64,000 nt of DNA from the NCBI GenBank assembly GCA_021018995.1, contig CM037589.1, positions 13,469,001 to 13,533,000 on the forward strand, written 5' to 3'. The DNA is from Chloranthus sessilifolius (taxonomy: Eukaryota > Streptophyta > Magnoliopsida > Chloranthales > Chloranthaceae). Below, piece by piece: positions 1 through 11,899 of the stretch. The translations under genes and the position numbers were made by a program. Under the pieces are notes generated by a model. The model had not been told where the DNA came from. It did not search any database and saw only the letters and a list, made by a program, of their open reading frames with translations. Every line of letters starts with the position of its first letter. Within the stretch, counting starts at the first letter, position 1.

Positions 1-1178
1 CACCGTATCTCAAATGGAGTTGACAGGTATCCCAATTCACTAGGTGAATTTTTTTGTCCAAACCCGACCCCTCCTACAAGAAGTTTCGTTGAATTTGCTC
101 GAGTCTCTGAACGACCCCCAAGGGGCACTTGAACAAAGACAAAAAAAATGGGGAAATAAGATAAGACTCTTTTGACTAGGATAAGGCGCCCTCCACTACT
201 AAGAAGCTTCCCTTTCCACGCAACCAGTCTACGTTCAAACCTCAGAATAACTTGGTCCCATTCCCCAGTGGGTAGCTGCCTGATACCTAGCGGGAGCCCC
301 AAATAGGAGATGGGGAGCTCCACCTTTTCCCCCTCAACCACCTCTACTATCTGATTCAGAAGCCCCTCCTCAGCCCCCAATCCCAGATATCATCGATTTA
401 TGTAAATTCGTAAATGGAGAGGACCCCCGACAGATTGTTGAACTCAAGCACATCCGCCTTGCCGAAAAGAATAGTGTCGTTCTCATATCGGAGTTGTGTG
501 ATGTGGCGACCAGTCGACCCCACTTGAATATCAGAGATAAAATTAAGCTGCTGAGCCCGGGTTAGAAGGCCATGGAAGGCTTCACCAACCATGGTTGAAT
601 AGAAAGGGGGGGAAAAGGGCTCCTTGCCGAACTCCTCTGGTGCTTTTGAAATATCCAACTGATGATCCGTTAACTATCACCGAGAACCACGCTGATGAGT
701 AGCACGCTCTCATCCACCTCCTCCATCTCTCCCTAAACTCAAATCTGCTCATCATGTAGTCTAAGCAGCCATAATTAACTCGATCGTACGCCTTTTCCAT
801 GTCAATCTTCCATAGTGTAGCAAGACTGCGGGAGCGGTGAGCAGAATGGACCACCTCCTAAGCCACTACCACCGTATCGACTAATTGTCTACCTTGTACA
901 AAAGCTCCTTGGTTAGCCGAGATGACGAGTGTCATTAAGGGCTTGATGCGATTGGTCAAAACCTTGGAAATGATCTTGTAAACACAATTGAGTAGGCAGA
1001 TGGGCCGAAAATCCTTAAAATCCACCGCTCCTTTCGTCTTTGGAATCAGTGAAATAAACGTGGAGTTCATGTTGCGCCCTATGAAGTTATTGCCAACAAA
1101 CTCGTGGAAGACAGCCACCAGTTCAGCCTTAAGCAGGCCCCAGAAACTACGATAGAACTCCATTGTAAATCCGTCAAG
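1..1178 (-). mobile_element. L1-type LINE, reverse transcriptase part (3' portion, runs off window)
   Basis: Minus-strand translations show plant L1 reverse transcriptase motifs. In protein order they are DGFTMEFYRSFW (about 1190-1155), FISLIPKTKG and DFRPICLLNCVYKIISKVL (about 1070-960), NQGAFVQGRQ, KIDMEKAYDRVNY (about 810-770), RGVRQGA, and a degenerate catalytic box reading YENDTILFG where families have YADD (about 495-465). Downstream, the stretch around 300-180 still resembles the L1 connection region (YLGLPLG-like, then VAWKGKLLS-like). The frame is split by stops and shifts, so the copy is dead. It continues left beyond base 1. Upstream parts of the same LINE are at 2275-3433 and 16472-18592. 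Confidence 0.85.
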
Positions 1179-1183
1179 ACTCG

Positions 1184-2269
1184 TGATGCGGGAACTTACT
1201 AGATGCAATGTTAGGGCTGAGATTATGATTAAAATTAATTTAATCAATTAAAAATAATAATTTCTCATAACTCACGAAAATTCTAGAAATTCAATTAGAT
1301 GCTTTAATTCCGGCCCAAAATAGCGTTACTTTCGTGTACGTTCCCTATCGTGGATTTAGAAGACTAGGGTTTTTATAAACGACTAGATCTCTGATAGTTT
1401 TAGGGCGTCGAACGAACTCGCAAGTGGGTTCCCTCGATACTATACAAAAATTAAAGGCTAATTTGATTTTGGATTTTTATGGAATAAATAGGCTAGATTT
1501 GGGATTTAATGGAAAGTAAAATAACTAGGATTACTCTACTTACACAAATCATAGATCTAAAGAAGATAAAGATGGAAGAAGAGTTGGCCTCGCACCAAAC
1601 CGCAAGCGACAATCGAAGAATCGCTCTCCATTTTGAGAAAATCACAATCTCACGAAAGTTTAGAACCCTCAATTTTGCATAAGCAATTTTCATTAACCAA
1701 AAGTTATAATAAAGTTGTTTACAAGCCTTTAAATAGGTTAACCAGTACTCTAATTCTTAGTTCAAATAAAAGAAATATCCTAATTCTTTTAAAACAATAA
1801 AATAAAGTTCTAAAATAATAAGGAAACTAATCATAATTCTAATAAAAGTAACAAATCCTATTTTATAAAAGAAAATAATAAAAGAGACTAATCCTAATTC
1901 AATTAGGAGTCTTGAAATTAAAGAGACTAATCCTAATTTAATTAAGAGTCTTGAAATTCATCACTTTCTGGCACAGCTTCTGAAAACTAGCCATAAATTC
2001 TTCATTACTTGTCGGAATTGCTCATTTTTTGGCTCGTTGGAAAACTACTTCGATAAGCTTTCAAATATGACCAATTTCGCATCAATCTGATTTTGTTTGA
2101 TACTTCAAAATATGCCAAATATAAAAGTGACGGGGTTGAAAGTTGAAGACCCTCTGATCAGAGAATTTCTGGCAATAAATTTCGAATTTTCTTCTTTCTG
2201 ATTACTTTGATGTTCTGCTTTCACCTCCGATATGTTATGGGCGGTGACTTGAATCGGATGTCCCCATCA
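1184..2269 (-). mobile_element. Solo LTR inserted in the LINE (distant Ty3/gypsy relative)
   Basis: A 1086-bp block begins TG and ends CA, with inverted ends (TGATG...CATCA). It interrupts the LINE between codons for ALG and LDGF. It is flanked by a slightly diverged 5-bp direct repeat at 1179-1183 and 2270-2274. Read on the minus strand it starts TGATGGGGACATCCGA, resembling the LTRs at 3439 and 12808 (TGACGGGGACGCCGA). It also shares their CTATTTAAAGGCTTGTAAAC promoter-like stretch (about 1735-1710). No internal coding region is seen, so it is best read as a solo LTR left by recombination. It is a fossil. Confidence 0.75.
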
Positions 2270-2274
2270 ACCCA

Positions 2275-3433
2275 GGGCTTTATTCTTTCCACTACCTTTA
2301 ATTGTATGCCAAACCTCATCCTCCTCAAACGGCCACTCCACTATCGCCTGATCTGCAGCTGAGATGGATTGAAACGCAACACCCTCTGGGTATGGCCGAG
2401 ACCCCCCTCCTCTGTATAGAGGCTTTTATAAAACTCGACAACCTGGAGTTTGATCTGCTCCGGATCTGTGACGATCAGACTGTGAACCAAAATATGCCCT
2501 AAAAATTTTCTTTTGTCCAGAGTGTTAGCCACAGAGTGAAAGTAGTTGGTGTTATTGTCCCCTTCCTTAAGCCAATGAACCTTAGATTTTTGCTTCCAAC
2601 AAATCTCTTCAGCCAAACATTTGTCATTGAAGTCAACCCTCAACTTGCGCCTATCCTCGAGCTTCGAAACTGCCAAAACTCTGAGCTCTAGTATCTCTTC
2701 TTTGGCCGCATGCACCAAACCAAACCCCTCCCGATTCCACACCTTAATGCGACTCTTGACATGATTCATCTTGGAGATGAATCTGTAGGCCGCAGTCCCA
2801 ATAGGTTCGCTCTCGTTCCACCAAACGGGAACCAAAATCCGGAAATCCTCATTGAGTAGGCACATGTTTTCGAAGCAGAAAGGAGAGGGACCCTTTCCTC
2901 TAGATTCACACTGGAGCATATATCTCGCGCCCAACATAGGAATATTAATTAATTCCCATTCCTGAATGAGAGTGTTGAAGTCCCGCATAACCATTGTATC
3001 CGGAGGTCCTCCCATCTTCTTGTGTGGCCACCTAATGGCGTTAAAATCACCACCAAAATAGATTGGAAATTCCCATCATGCCGCCACAGTCGTTAACTTG
3101 AACCAGAAATCCACCCGACAACCTTCAGTGGAAGGCCATACACCCCTGAGAAGGTTCACTTTTTCCCGTTGTCCTTATTCCGAAGCACCACCGACGTCGA
3201 ATAAATACCCACCTCTTCATCGATCTTCTCGAACAAGAGAGAATTCCAAGCAACAATGATGCCCCCGGACGCTCCTGCCGAATCAACCCTGATCCAATTC
3301 CACCAATTGCCTCCTAACACGGAAGCAACCTTACCCTGATCGCAGCTATCCCACTTAGTCTCTTGTAGGGAGACGACCACAGGGTTGTGCATAGCGATGA
3401 TTTACTTGGCACCAACTTGCCATTTAGGGTTGC
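2275..3433 (-). mobile_element. L1-type LINE, endonuclease and linker segment
   Basis: This is the middle of the LINE that also occupies 1-1178. The minus strand encodes the start of an APE-like endonuclease, VVVSLQETKWDSCDQGK and ASGGIIVAWNS (3392-3156). It then gives the endonuclease end and the linker to the reverse transcriptase (3015-2341), with CWKQKSKVHWLKEGDNNTNYFH typical of plant L1s. At the left it ends in EEDEVWHTIKGSGKNKALG, which in intact LINEs runs straight into GPDGF; here the solo LTR intervenes. Several stops and a frame change between 3156 and 3015 show decay. The right edge at 3433 abuts the direct repeat AAATA of the large Ty3/gypsy insertion. Confidence 0.85.
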
Positions 3434-3438
3434 AAATA

Positions 3439-4382
3439 TGGCGGGGACGCCGAGTACATGGACATCGGTTTTGGACCGCATCGCTTTTACCAGTGTCGGA
3501 AGAAACGAAGAGGAAGCTCGAGTGCTACTGCCTCAGGAGAGAAACGGAGGCAAAAGACGTCATTAGGCGACGGACGTCGGTAGGATCAGGACGGACGTCT
3601 GGAAAATGAGGTCTCACTATTTTGTGGGACGGATGTCCGTGACCATTAACGGACGTATGTGGCAGTCCGTGTCCGTAGGCGACGGGCGTCCATGGCCCCA
3701 GTACGGACGTCCGTGGAGAGCTCCGTTAAACGACGAAAATTTTATTTTTCTTGTGAAAATTACTTTTTTTTAGTCTTTATTTATTTTAGGACTCTTTTAT
3801 TTTGAATTATTATTTGGTTGCCTATATAAGGAGGCTTGTAAACACTTTTATTTAGTTATTGATGAATATTGAAGAGCTTTTGTTTGCATGAAGAGGCGGT
3901 CTTCTTCCCCGTGATGGGTTTGGTGTAAGGCTAAGGGAGTTATTCCCGTTTATCCTTTATTTTCTATTTTGTTATCTCTGCTATTTCTATATCTCTGTTT
4001 TTCTTTTCTAAACCCTAATCTACTTTTGTTCATCACTTCCAAAACCCTAATTACACCCAAAACCCTAGTTTTCATTTGAGCCATCAAATCTACCCAATCC
4101 CACAACCCTAATGAAAACTAGTGAACCTATATTGGATTGACGGCGAATGCCCAAGCTTGGAAAAGCTAGAGTTCTATCTCTAGGCCCGATCATACCTTAA
4201 AGCTAACGGACTTGCGCATCAGATTGGACCCTAGCTGGATCTCGCATGATCTACCTATCTATATTCTCAGAACCCGAAGGTATCGTGATAATTTTGAGAT
4301 TAAGATTGAATTATTTTATTTAATTTCGGCAAAATTGCATTAAATCATTATTCACACATTTTAGTTTTCCCGTTCCACGCCA
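3439..4382 (+). repeat. 5' LTR of the outer Ty3/gypsy element
   Basis: This 944-bp repeat pairs with 15524-16466. It starts TGGCGGGGACGCCG and ends CACGCCA. A TATA-like CTATATAAGG lies at about 3822-3832, followed by the transcript-leader stretch. The U3 part (about 3560-3725) carries many near-palindromic GGACGTCC motifs (see findings). Confidence 0.93.
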
Positions 4383-4383
4383 G

Positions 4384-4402
4384 TTTTAGTATCAGAGACC
4401 TA
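4384..4402 (+). other. Primer-binding site of the outer element
   Basis: Right after the 5' LTR, TTTTAGTATCAGAGACC resembles the complement of the initiator methionine tRNA 3' end (family form TGGTATCAGAGC). The inner element has the same site in reverse at about 11881-11899. Confidence 0.75.
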
Positions 4403-4514
4403 GGTTTCTAGGTTAGGGCATCTTTGCTTGTCATATTTATTTTGCTGCATTGTTTTCTTTTTGTGAGTCCATATTGCATTTCATATTAGAACCCTAATAG
4501 ACCTTTGTGATCAC

Positions 4515-5600
4515 TATGGATTCGAATGAGATTCTTGATACTTTTAGAGGTATGCGAGCAGAGTTGGGTGCAATTAATGCGCGAATGAATACCATCGAGC
4601 AAGCCCAGACAACTCTAGGGACTTCTAATGATAGGCTGCGTGATTGAATCAACCAGTTAGATGGGTTTGATGATCACCATGATTAGCGCCGAGAGTGTGA
4701 ATGCCCACACTTTGAACGTAATGGTCACCAAGACGATCAGAACTGGAATCGTAGAGATCAACGTAGAGATGACTACGATCCCGAAGTGCAACTCCTCACG
4801 AATGTGCGAGTTGACATTCCAACCTTCGATGGAAGAATGGACCCTACAGTCTTCCTCGATTGGTTTTCCGACATGGACCAACATTTCGATTGGTATGACA
4901 TAAATGACGACTGTTGTATTAGGCTCTCTAAAATGAAATTTATTGATCAAGCTCGACTCTTCTAGGTTAATGTCGAGCACGTGAGGGTGGATGCGGGTTG
5001 TCCTCCCATTACCCGTTGGGACGACATGAAGGAAAAACTTACTGTAAAGTATGTTCCTTTATCATACCACCAACGCCTTCTCGACCAGTTGCAAAACTTA
5101 CGCCAAGGTGGTATGCTCGTAACCAAGTATATTGGCAAGTTTGAAGAGTTCATGATGAGGGGCAAGGTATTGGAAGACCGTGAAATCACTCTCTCTAGAT
5201 TCCGCACCGGATTGCAATTTGAATTGCAAAAAGAGTTGATTTCTCACCCTGTGGAAACACTCGAAAGATGTTACGCCGTTGTGCAAGACCTTGAACGGTA
5301 CTTGAAAACATCGGTGGTGAGGCGAAGCGAGCCGCATAACACTAGTCATTGCTCCGGAGGAAGACGATTTAATGTCGGAAACCAACCTCCCAAACCTACA
5401 CAACCTGCCCCTACCAATGCGAGGTTTGAAAAGCGAAAAGGTGTAGTCGGAGAGTCCTCTAAGGGTAGCTTTCAAGTTAAATGCTATAAGTGTCATGGAA
5501 TGGGACACTTTGTAGCCTAATGTCCTACGAGAGACCCCCATAGGTGTCTCTTCATTGAGGGAGAGGAGGATGAAGGTGAGATAGTGGTTGAAGAAGTGTT
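4515..5600 (+). pseudogene. gag region of the outer element (fossil)
   Basis: Plus-strand open stretches resemble a Ty3/gypsy gag. An N-terminal helical part begins near 4515, a capsid-like retrotransposon gag domain covers about 4980-5300, and a CCHC zinc knuckle (CYKCHGMGHF) sits near 5480-5515. The minus-strand counterpart is at 11777-10780. It is broken. Confidence 0.85.
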
Positions 5601-5657
5601 TGAGCAGACGTTACACCCAGTGGTGAGGAGGGTGATGATAATGGTTATGCCTTAGTT

Positions 5658-6256
5658 GTGAGGTGTGTCCTTGCACAACCTCAACGGGATCAGAAGGATG
5701 ACTGGCGAAGGGAGAATATCTATCACACCTTTGCCATATTAGGTGAAAAGAGTTGTAAGGTCATCGTGGACAGCAGTAGTTGCACCAATGTAGTGTCAAC
5801 TCACACCATACACTGCTTGGGGCTTACACCCGAAGCCCACCCAAGACCCTATAAGGTAGCATGGGTTGACTCTTCATCCATTCCCGTGTCGAAAAGGTGT
5901 CGTGTGTTGATTCAATTGGGTTCTTACTCGGACACCTTGTGGTGTGATGTGGTGTCGATGGATGTGGGCTATATCATTTTGGATAGGCCGTGGCTCTATG
6001 ACATGGGCGTGACCCTTTTTGGTCGATCAAACATATACATGTTCATGCATAAGGGCAAAAAGATCACTCTACACCCTTTGCCTCCCAAGACACCATCAAC
6101 CAACAAAATCGAGAAGAAGGGCGAGACATCTAAATTTATCAATATTGTGAGCCCTTCGGAGTTTGAAAAGGCTTTTATGGATGAGAACGTGGTTTACGTT
6201 GTCGTCACTATTGAGAAAGCTCTCGAGTCTAAAGGTGAATACCCCAAAGCGGTTGA
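5658..6256 (+). pseudogene. Protease region of the outer element, cut by the inner insertion
   Basis: This stretch resembles the aspartic protease domain of Ty3/gypsy pol (SCTNVVSTHTIHCLGL, then VGYIILDRPWLYD). It runs to the GCCGC repeat at 6257-6261, where the inner element is inserted. The rest of pol resumes at 12814. Fossil. Confidence 0.85.
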
Positions 6257-6261
6257 GCCGC

Positions 6262-7214
6262 TGACGCGGGACGAAAACCCTAAAATGCGTGAATAATGAT
6301 TTAATGCAATTTTGTAGAAATTAAATAAAGTCATTCAATCTTAATCTCAAAATTGTCACGATACCTTCGGGTTTTGAGAATTTAGATAGGTAGATCACGT
6401 GAGATCCGGCTAGGGTCCAATCCGATGCGCAAGTCCCGTTAGCTTTAAGGTGGGATGGGGCTTAGAGATAGAACTCTAGCTTTTCAGGCTTGGGCATTCG
6501 TCGTCGATCCAATGTAGGTTCACTAGTTTTCACTAGGGTTGTGGGATTGGGTAGATTTGATGGTTTAGATGGAAACTAGGGATTTGGGTTGATTTAGGGT
6601 TTCGGGATCGATGAACAAAATAAATCAGGGTTGCAAGACAGAACAGGGTCAGACAGATAGATAACGAGGCTGAAAGATAAAGAAGAAAATGATAAAGAAT
6701 AGAAAAATAAAAAGATAACTTTGGGAATCACTCCCTTGGCCTCACACCAAACCCATCACGGGGAAGAAGACTCTTTCTCCATTCAAGCAAAAGCTCAATC
6801 AATATTCATAAAAATTAAATTAATTGTATTTACAAGTCTCCTTATATAGGCAACTAAATAATAATTCGAAATAAAGAGTCCTAAAATAACTAAAAGACTA
6901 AAAAAGGCAAGTTTTCGCAAAGAAAACAAAATTTTGTCACTGAGGCGGTGGTCTCCACTGACGTTTGCACTGGGGTCACGGACGTCCGTCGCCTACGGAC
7001 TCTCTGAGCCACGGACGTCCATGCTCCAAAAACAGTGAGCACATGATTTCACGGACGTTCGCCCTGAGTCCACGGATGTCCGTCACCTGATGACGTATTC
7101 AGCCTCCTTTTCTCCCTTGAAGCTGTAGTACTCGGGCTTCCTCTTCGTTTCTTCCGACGCCGGTAAAAGCGATGTTGTCCAAAACCGATGTTCACGTACT
7201 TGGCGTCCCCGTCA
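6262..7214 (-). repeat. 3' LTR of the inner element
   Basis: This 953-bp LTR pairs with 11900-12808. A polypurine tract (CCGGGGGAAT on the minus strand, about 7215-7224) lies immediately next to it. The same tract precedes the 3' LTR of the outer element. Confidence 0.92.
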
Positions 7215-7420
7215 ATTCCCCCGGACCAAATAGGTTTCATCACCGATGAAACTCATTCGTGGTAGCTATCGAGCAAGTCGGGGTCCAATCGACGAACCTC
7301 ATTCTCATGAATCCATGTGTTTTCAGACTCTAGTTTGCCAACCCATTTCACTAAGTACTTCTAAAAGCCTCCGTCACTTGTGGATACGGCATGTTCATTT
7401 AAGATATCCTCAATCACATC

Positions 7421-8694
7421 TTATCGTCGTTTGCTTGGAGAAGGGAGAGGCACCGTTGGCAAGGTTTGGGTGGGGCAGGGAGTGTGAGAGGACTGGAAAG
7501 GATTTGCAGGAGGTGGGGTTAAACCTAGGTAAGGAATCAGGTCATCCACATTGAATGTTGAACTAACCCCCGTACATGGAGGCAGCTCAACTACGTGTGC
7601 ATTAGGACCACTCTTTGCCAAAATTCTAAAAGGTCCAACGTCTCGGGATTGGAGCTTCTTTGTGGCTCCCTATCGAAACTGCTCAGGCCTAATTCCGACC
7701 ATCACTTGATTAGCTACATGATATTCCTTGAAACGCCTCTAAGTATCAGCAGATAATTTATATTGATTGTTGATTGAATTAATTTTCTGTTTAATTTCGG
7801 CATGCATGCTATGGATGTGTTGTGCAACTGAATCGGCTGACTCAGACACTCTATGCGACGCTGCCATGGGGATAAAATCTAAAGGTGTCCTAGGCTTATA
7901 ACCATGTACAACCTTAAAGGGACTCATGCCTATGGACCTATTGACAGAATTATTATAGGCGGACTCAGACACTCTATGCGACGCTGACATGGGGATCAAA
8001 TCTAAAGGTGCCCTAGGCTTATGACCATATACAACCTCAAAGGGACTCATGCCTATGGGCATATTGACAGAATTATTATAGGCAAACTCAGCTATGGACA
8101 AAATGATATTTCAGGTCCTAACATGATCACCAACAAAACTACGAAGGAGATTCCCAAGACTCCTATTGGTGCTTTCGGTTTGGCCATTCGTTTGAGGGTG
8201 ATAGGCCGTCAAAGCTTGGTGCCCTTCATGTGCCAAAGGGTCTTTCAAAAGTAGCTAGTGAACTTCACGTCCCTATCAGACATGATGGTTTTGGGCAACT
8301 CATGAAGACGCACGACCTCCGCGAAAAACAACTTAGCAATGTGGGAAGCATCGGAGGTCTTCGAATAAGGTATGAAGTGGGTCATTTTGGAAAATTTGTC
8401 CACTACAACAAAGATGGAATTGTGCTTCCTTGGAGTTTTGGGAAGTCCGAGTACGAAATCTATTGAGAGGTCTTGCCACGGTGTGTGTGGCACGGGTAAT
8501 GGGGTGTAAAAGCAGGTATTTTGCTTACTCTGTTTCGACACTTGACAAGTATGACAATGTTTGACAACCAGGGCGATATATCTCATTAGGCTAGGCCAAA
8601 TGAACCAATCCTCTACGAGCGCAACAATCTTATTATGCCCAAAATGCTCGGCTAACCCTTTGGCATGTAACTCCCAAATAAGGAAATCACTCAA
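7421..8694 (-). pseudogene. Integrase region of the inner element (fossil)
   Basis: Minus-strand translations show the zinc-binding part (HCHTCQVSKQSKQ, about 8560) and the catalytic core (FVLGLPKTPRKHNSIFVVVD; later [11 protein letters not shown]). The C-terminal core follows (SIAEFAYNNSVN and MSPFEVVYGHKPR, about 8100-7980), then a tail to about 7421. It matches the plus-strand integrase remnant at 14200-15400. Broken. Confidence 0.85.
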
Positions 8695-10090
8695 TTAAGT
8701 GCGAGGGACGCAAAGGCGATTGCCTTTGAACAAGTACCCATCTTGGATGGTGTACGCGAAGTGTGGTCGGGTTACTAAGGAGGGCAGTGTACTCTACCCC
8801 AAAATTTGGGCACTCGAGGTACCCATCCTTTAATCGTTCGAACTCGACGACCTCGGTGCTTATAGAGTGCAAAGTCGCCACTCGACGACTAAGCGCATCA
8901 GCAACCTTGTTTTCAACACCAGCCCTATGCTTCAACACGAAGGTGAACCCTTGGAGGTATTCAGCCCATTTCGCGTGCCTTGGATTTAGCTTCTTCTGAG
9001 AGGTTAAGAAGCGTAAGGCTTCATGGTCAGAGAACAACACAATTTCTTGCGGCCTAAGGTAATGTTTTCAATACCATAAGGAATGAACGGCCACATAGAA
9101 CTCCTTGTCATAGGTGGAGTATTTTTGCTTTGCCTCATTAAGCTTTTCACTAAAATAGGCCACTGGGTGACCCTCTCGGCTAAGCACTCCTATACCCACA
9201 CCTGATGCACCGCATGCGGCTTCGAAGACTTTGGAAAAGTCTGGCAAGCGCTGACGGGTGCACTACTCATCCATTGTTTGATCTCGGCAAAGGCCTTCGT
9301 CGCGATTTTGCCCCATCGAAAATCTTCCTTTTTCATGCAATCAGTGATTGAGGCCATGATGGTGCTAAAGTTTCTGATGAAGCGATGGTAGAAAGTAACC
9401 AAGCCATGGAAGCTGTGGACATCATGTATGTTCTTAAGGTTCGGACCACTCTACAATGACTTTAACCTTTTTGGGGTCTGCGATCATTCTATCGGTCGAG
9501 ATAATGAATCCCAAGAAGACAACGGAACGTTGCATGAATGTACATTTCTTGAGATTTGCAAACAACTTCTCGCCCTTTAGGGTCTCACAAACCAGCCTAA
9601 GGTGGTTCAAGTGTTGATCCTTGTCATGACTATAAATCAAGATGTCATTGAAATACATTATAAGGAACTTGCCTAGAAACGGCCTCAACACTTGGGTCAT
9701 TTTTGAAAAGATAGTGGCACCAACCATCATATCTAGCATGTCGTCGAGCCTCGGTATGGGAAACCGATACTTGATCATAATCTTGTTAATCGCCTGGCTA
9801 TCCACACACATTCGCCAACTTCCATCCTTTGGTGTGAGTAGCACGGGTATGGCGCAAGGGCTCATGCTCTCTTGAATGAACCCCTTTTGAAGGAGATCAC
9901 TAATTTGCCGTGTTAACTCTGCATGCTCAACCAGATTCAACCTATAGTGTGGCAGGTTCAGTAAGGTGGATCCGGGAATTAAGTCTATGGCGTGTTGAAT
10001 GTCACACATCGAAGGGAGTTTATTTGGTAAGTCTTCGGGGAAGACATCCGTAAATTCTTTTAAAAGCGGCTCAACCTCCTTGGGGAATTC
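8687..10090 (-). pseudogene. Reverse transcriptase and RNase H region of the inner element (fossil)
   Basis: Minus-strand translations contain Ty3/gypsy reverse transcriptase blocks ([46 protein letters not shown]; about 10020-9580) and an RNase H block (LFSDHEALRFLTSQKKLNPR, about 9040-8975). Broken. Confidence 0.87.
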
Positions 10091-10454
10091 ACCTATAAAC
10101 TCGAGAGCTTTCTCGACAGTGATGACAACGTAAACCACGTTCTCATCCAAAGAAGCCTTCTCAAATTCCGAATGGCTCACAATATTGATGGATTTAGATG
10201 TCTCGCCCTTCTTCTCAACTTTGTTGGTCGATAGTGTTTTGAGAGGCAGAGGGTGTAAGGTGATCTTGCCCTTATGCATGAACGTGCATATGTTTGATCG
10301 ACCAAAAATGGTCACGTCAATGTCGTAGAGCCACGACCTACCCAAAATGATATGGCCCACATCACACCATAAGGTGTCTGAATAAGAACCCAATTGAATC
10401 GGTACACGATACCTTTTCGACACGGGAATGGATGAAGAGTCAAGCCATGCAACC

Positions 10455-10620
10455 TTATAGGGTCTCGGGTGTAAGCCCCAAGCGGCGTATGGTGTGAGTT
10501 GATACTACATTGGTGCAACTACCGCTGTCCACGATGACCTTACAACTCTTTTTATCCAATCTGGCAAAGGTGTGGAAGATGTTCTCCCTTCGCCAGTCAT
10601 CCTTTTCGTCCCGCTGAGGC
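10455..10620 (-). pseudogene. Protease region of the inner element (fossil)
   Basis: The minus-strand stretch KSCKVIVDSGSCTNVV with the aspartic-protease DSG signature is followed by the LGL block. It lies between the gag zinc knuckle (near 10790) and the reverse transcriptase. Confidence 0.83.
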
Positions 10621-10759
10621 TGTGCAAGGGCACACCTCACAACTAAAGCACGACCACTATCACCACCCTCATCGCTGTGTGTGACGTCCGGCTCAAACAC
10701 TTCTTCAACCACTATCTCACCATCATCCTCCTCTCCTTCAATGAAGAGATTCCTTTGGG

Positions 10760-11777
10760 GGTCTTTTGTATGACATTTTGCGGCAAAGTGTCCCATCTCA
10801 TGACATTTATAACATTTAATTTGAGAGCTGCCCCTTGAGGATTCTCCGTCTACACTTTTCCTTTTTCAAACCTCGTATTGGTAGGGACAGGTTGTGTAGG
10901 TTTGGGAGGAGAATTTCCAACATTAAATCGTCCCTCATCGGAGAGATGACCACTGTGTTGTGGCTCAATTCGCTTCACCACTGATGTTTGCAAATACTGT
11001 TCAAGGTCTTGCACAACTGCGTAACATCTTTCAAGTGTTTCCCCAGGGTGAGAAATCAACTCTTTTTGCAAATATAATCGCAATTCGGTGCGGAATCTAG
11101 AGAGAGTGATTTCAGGGTCTTCCAATCCCTTGGCCCTCATCATAAACTTTTCGAACTTGCGAATGTATTCGGTCACGGACATACCACCTTGGTGTAAGTT
11201 TTGCCACTGGTCGATGAGGCATTGGTGATATGATAAAGGAACATACTTCTTAGTAAATTTTTCCTTCATGTCGTCTCAACGGGTAATGGGAGGATAACCC
11301 GCATTCACCCTTATGTGCTCGACATTGACCCAAAAGAGGTCGAGCTTGACCATTCAATTTCATTTTTGCGGGCTTGACACAATGGTCGTCATTCATGCCA
11401 TACCAATCAAAGTGTTGGTCCATGTCGGAAAGCCAATAGAAGAAGACTGCAGGGTCCATTCTTCCATCGAAGGTTGGAATGTCAACTCGCACATTCTTGA
11501 AGAGTTGCACTTCGGGATCATAGTCATCTCTACGATTTCAGTTCCGATCGTCTTGGTGACCATTACGTTCAAAGCGTGGACCTTAACGCTCTCGACGTTG
11601 ATCATGGTGCTCATCAAACCCATCTAACTGGTTGATTCGATCATGCAGCCTATCATTAGAAGTCCCTAGAGTTGTCTGGGCTTGCTTTATGGTATTTAGT
11701 CGCACATTAATCGCACCCAACTCTTCTCGCATAGATCTAAGAGTATCGAGAATCTCATTCGAAGCCATGGTGATCAT
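10760..11777 (-). pseudogene. gag region of the inner element (fossil)
   Basis: Minus-strand pieces match the outer gag: an N-terminal helical part (11777-11583), a capsid-like part (about 11510-10980, with TLERCYAVVQDLEQYL) and a zinc knuckle (MGHFAAKC, near 10790). Broken. Confidence 0.85.
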
Positions 11778-11899
11778 AGAGATCTATTAGGCTAATATGA
11801 AATTCAATATGGACTCATAAAAAGAAAACAATGCAGCAAAATAAATATGACAAGCGAAAATGCCCTAACCTAGAAAACCTAGGTCTCTAATACCAAAAC

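Noticed and set aside
3385-3609. Plus-strand 74-residue frame over the LTR start
   Set aside because: It crosses the LINE/LTR junction and has no family match; chance open frame.
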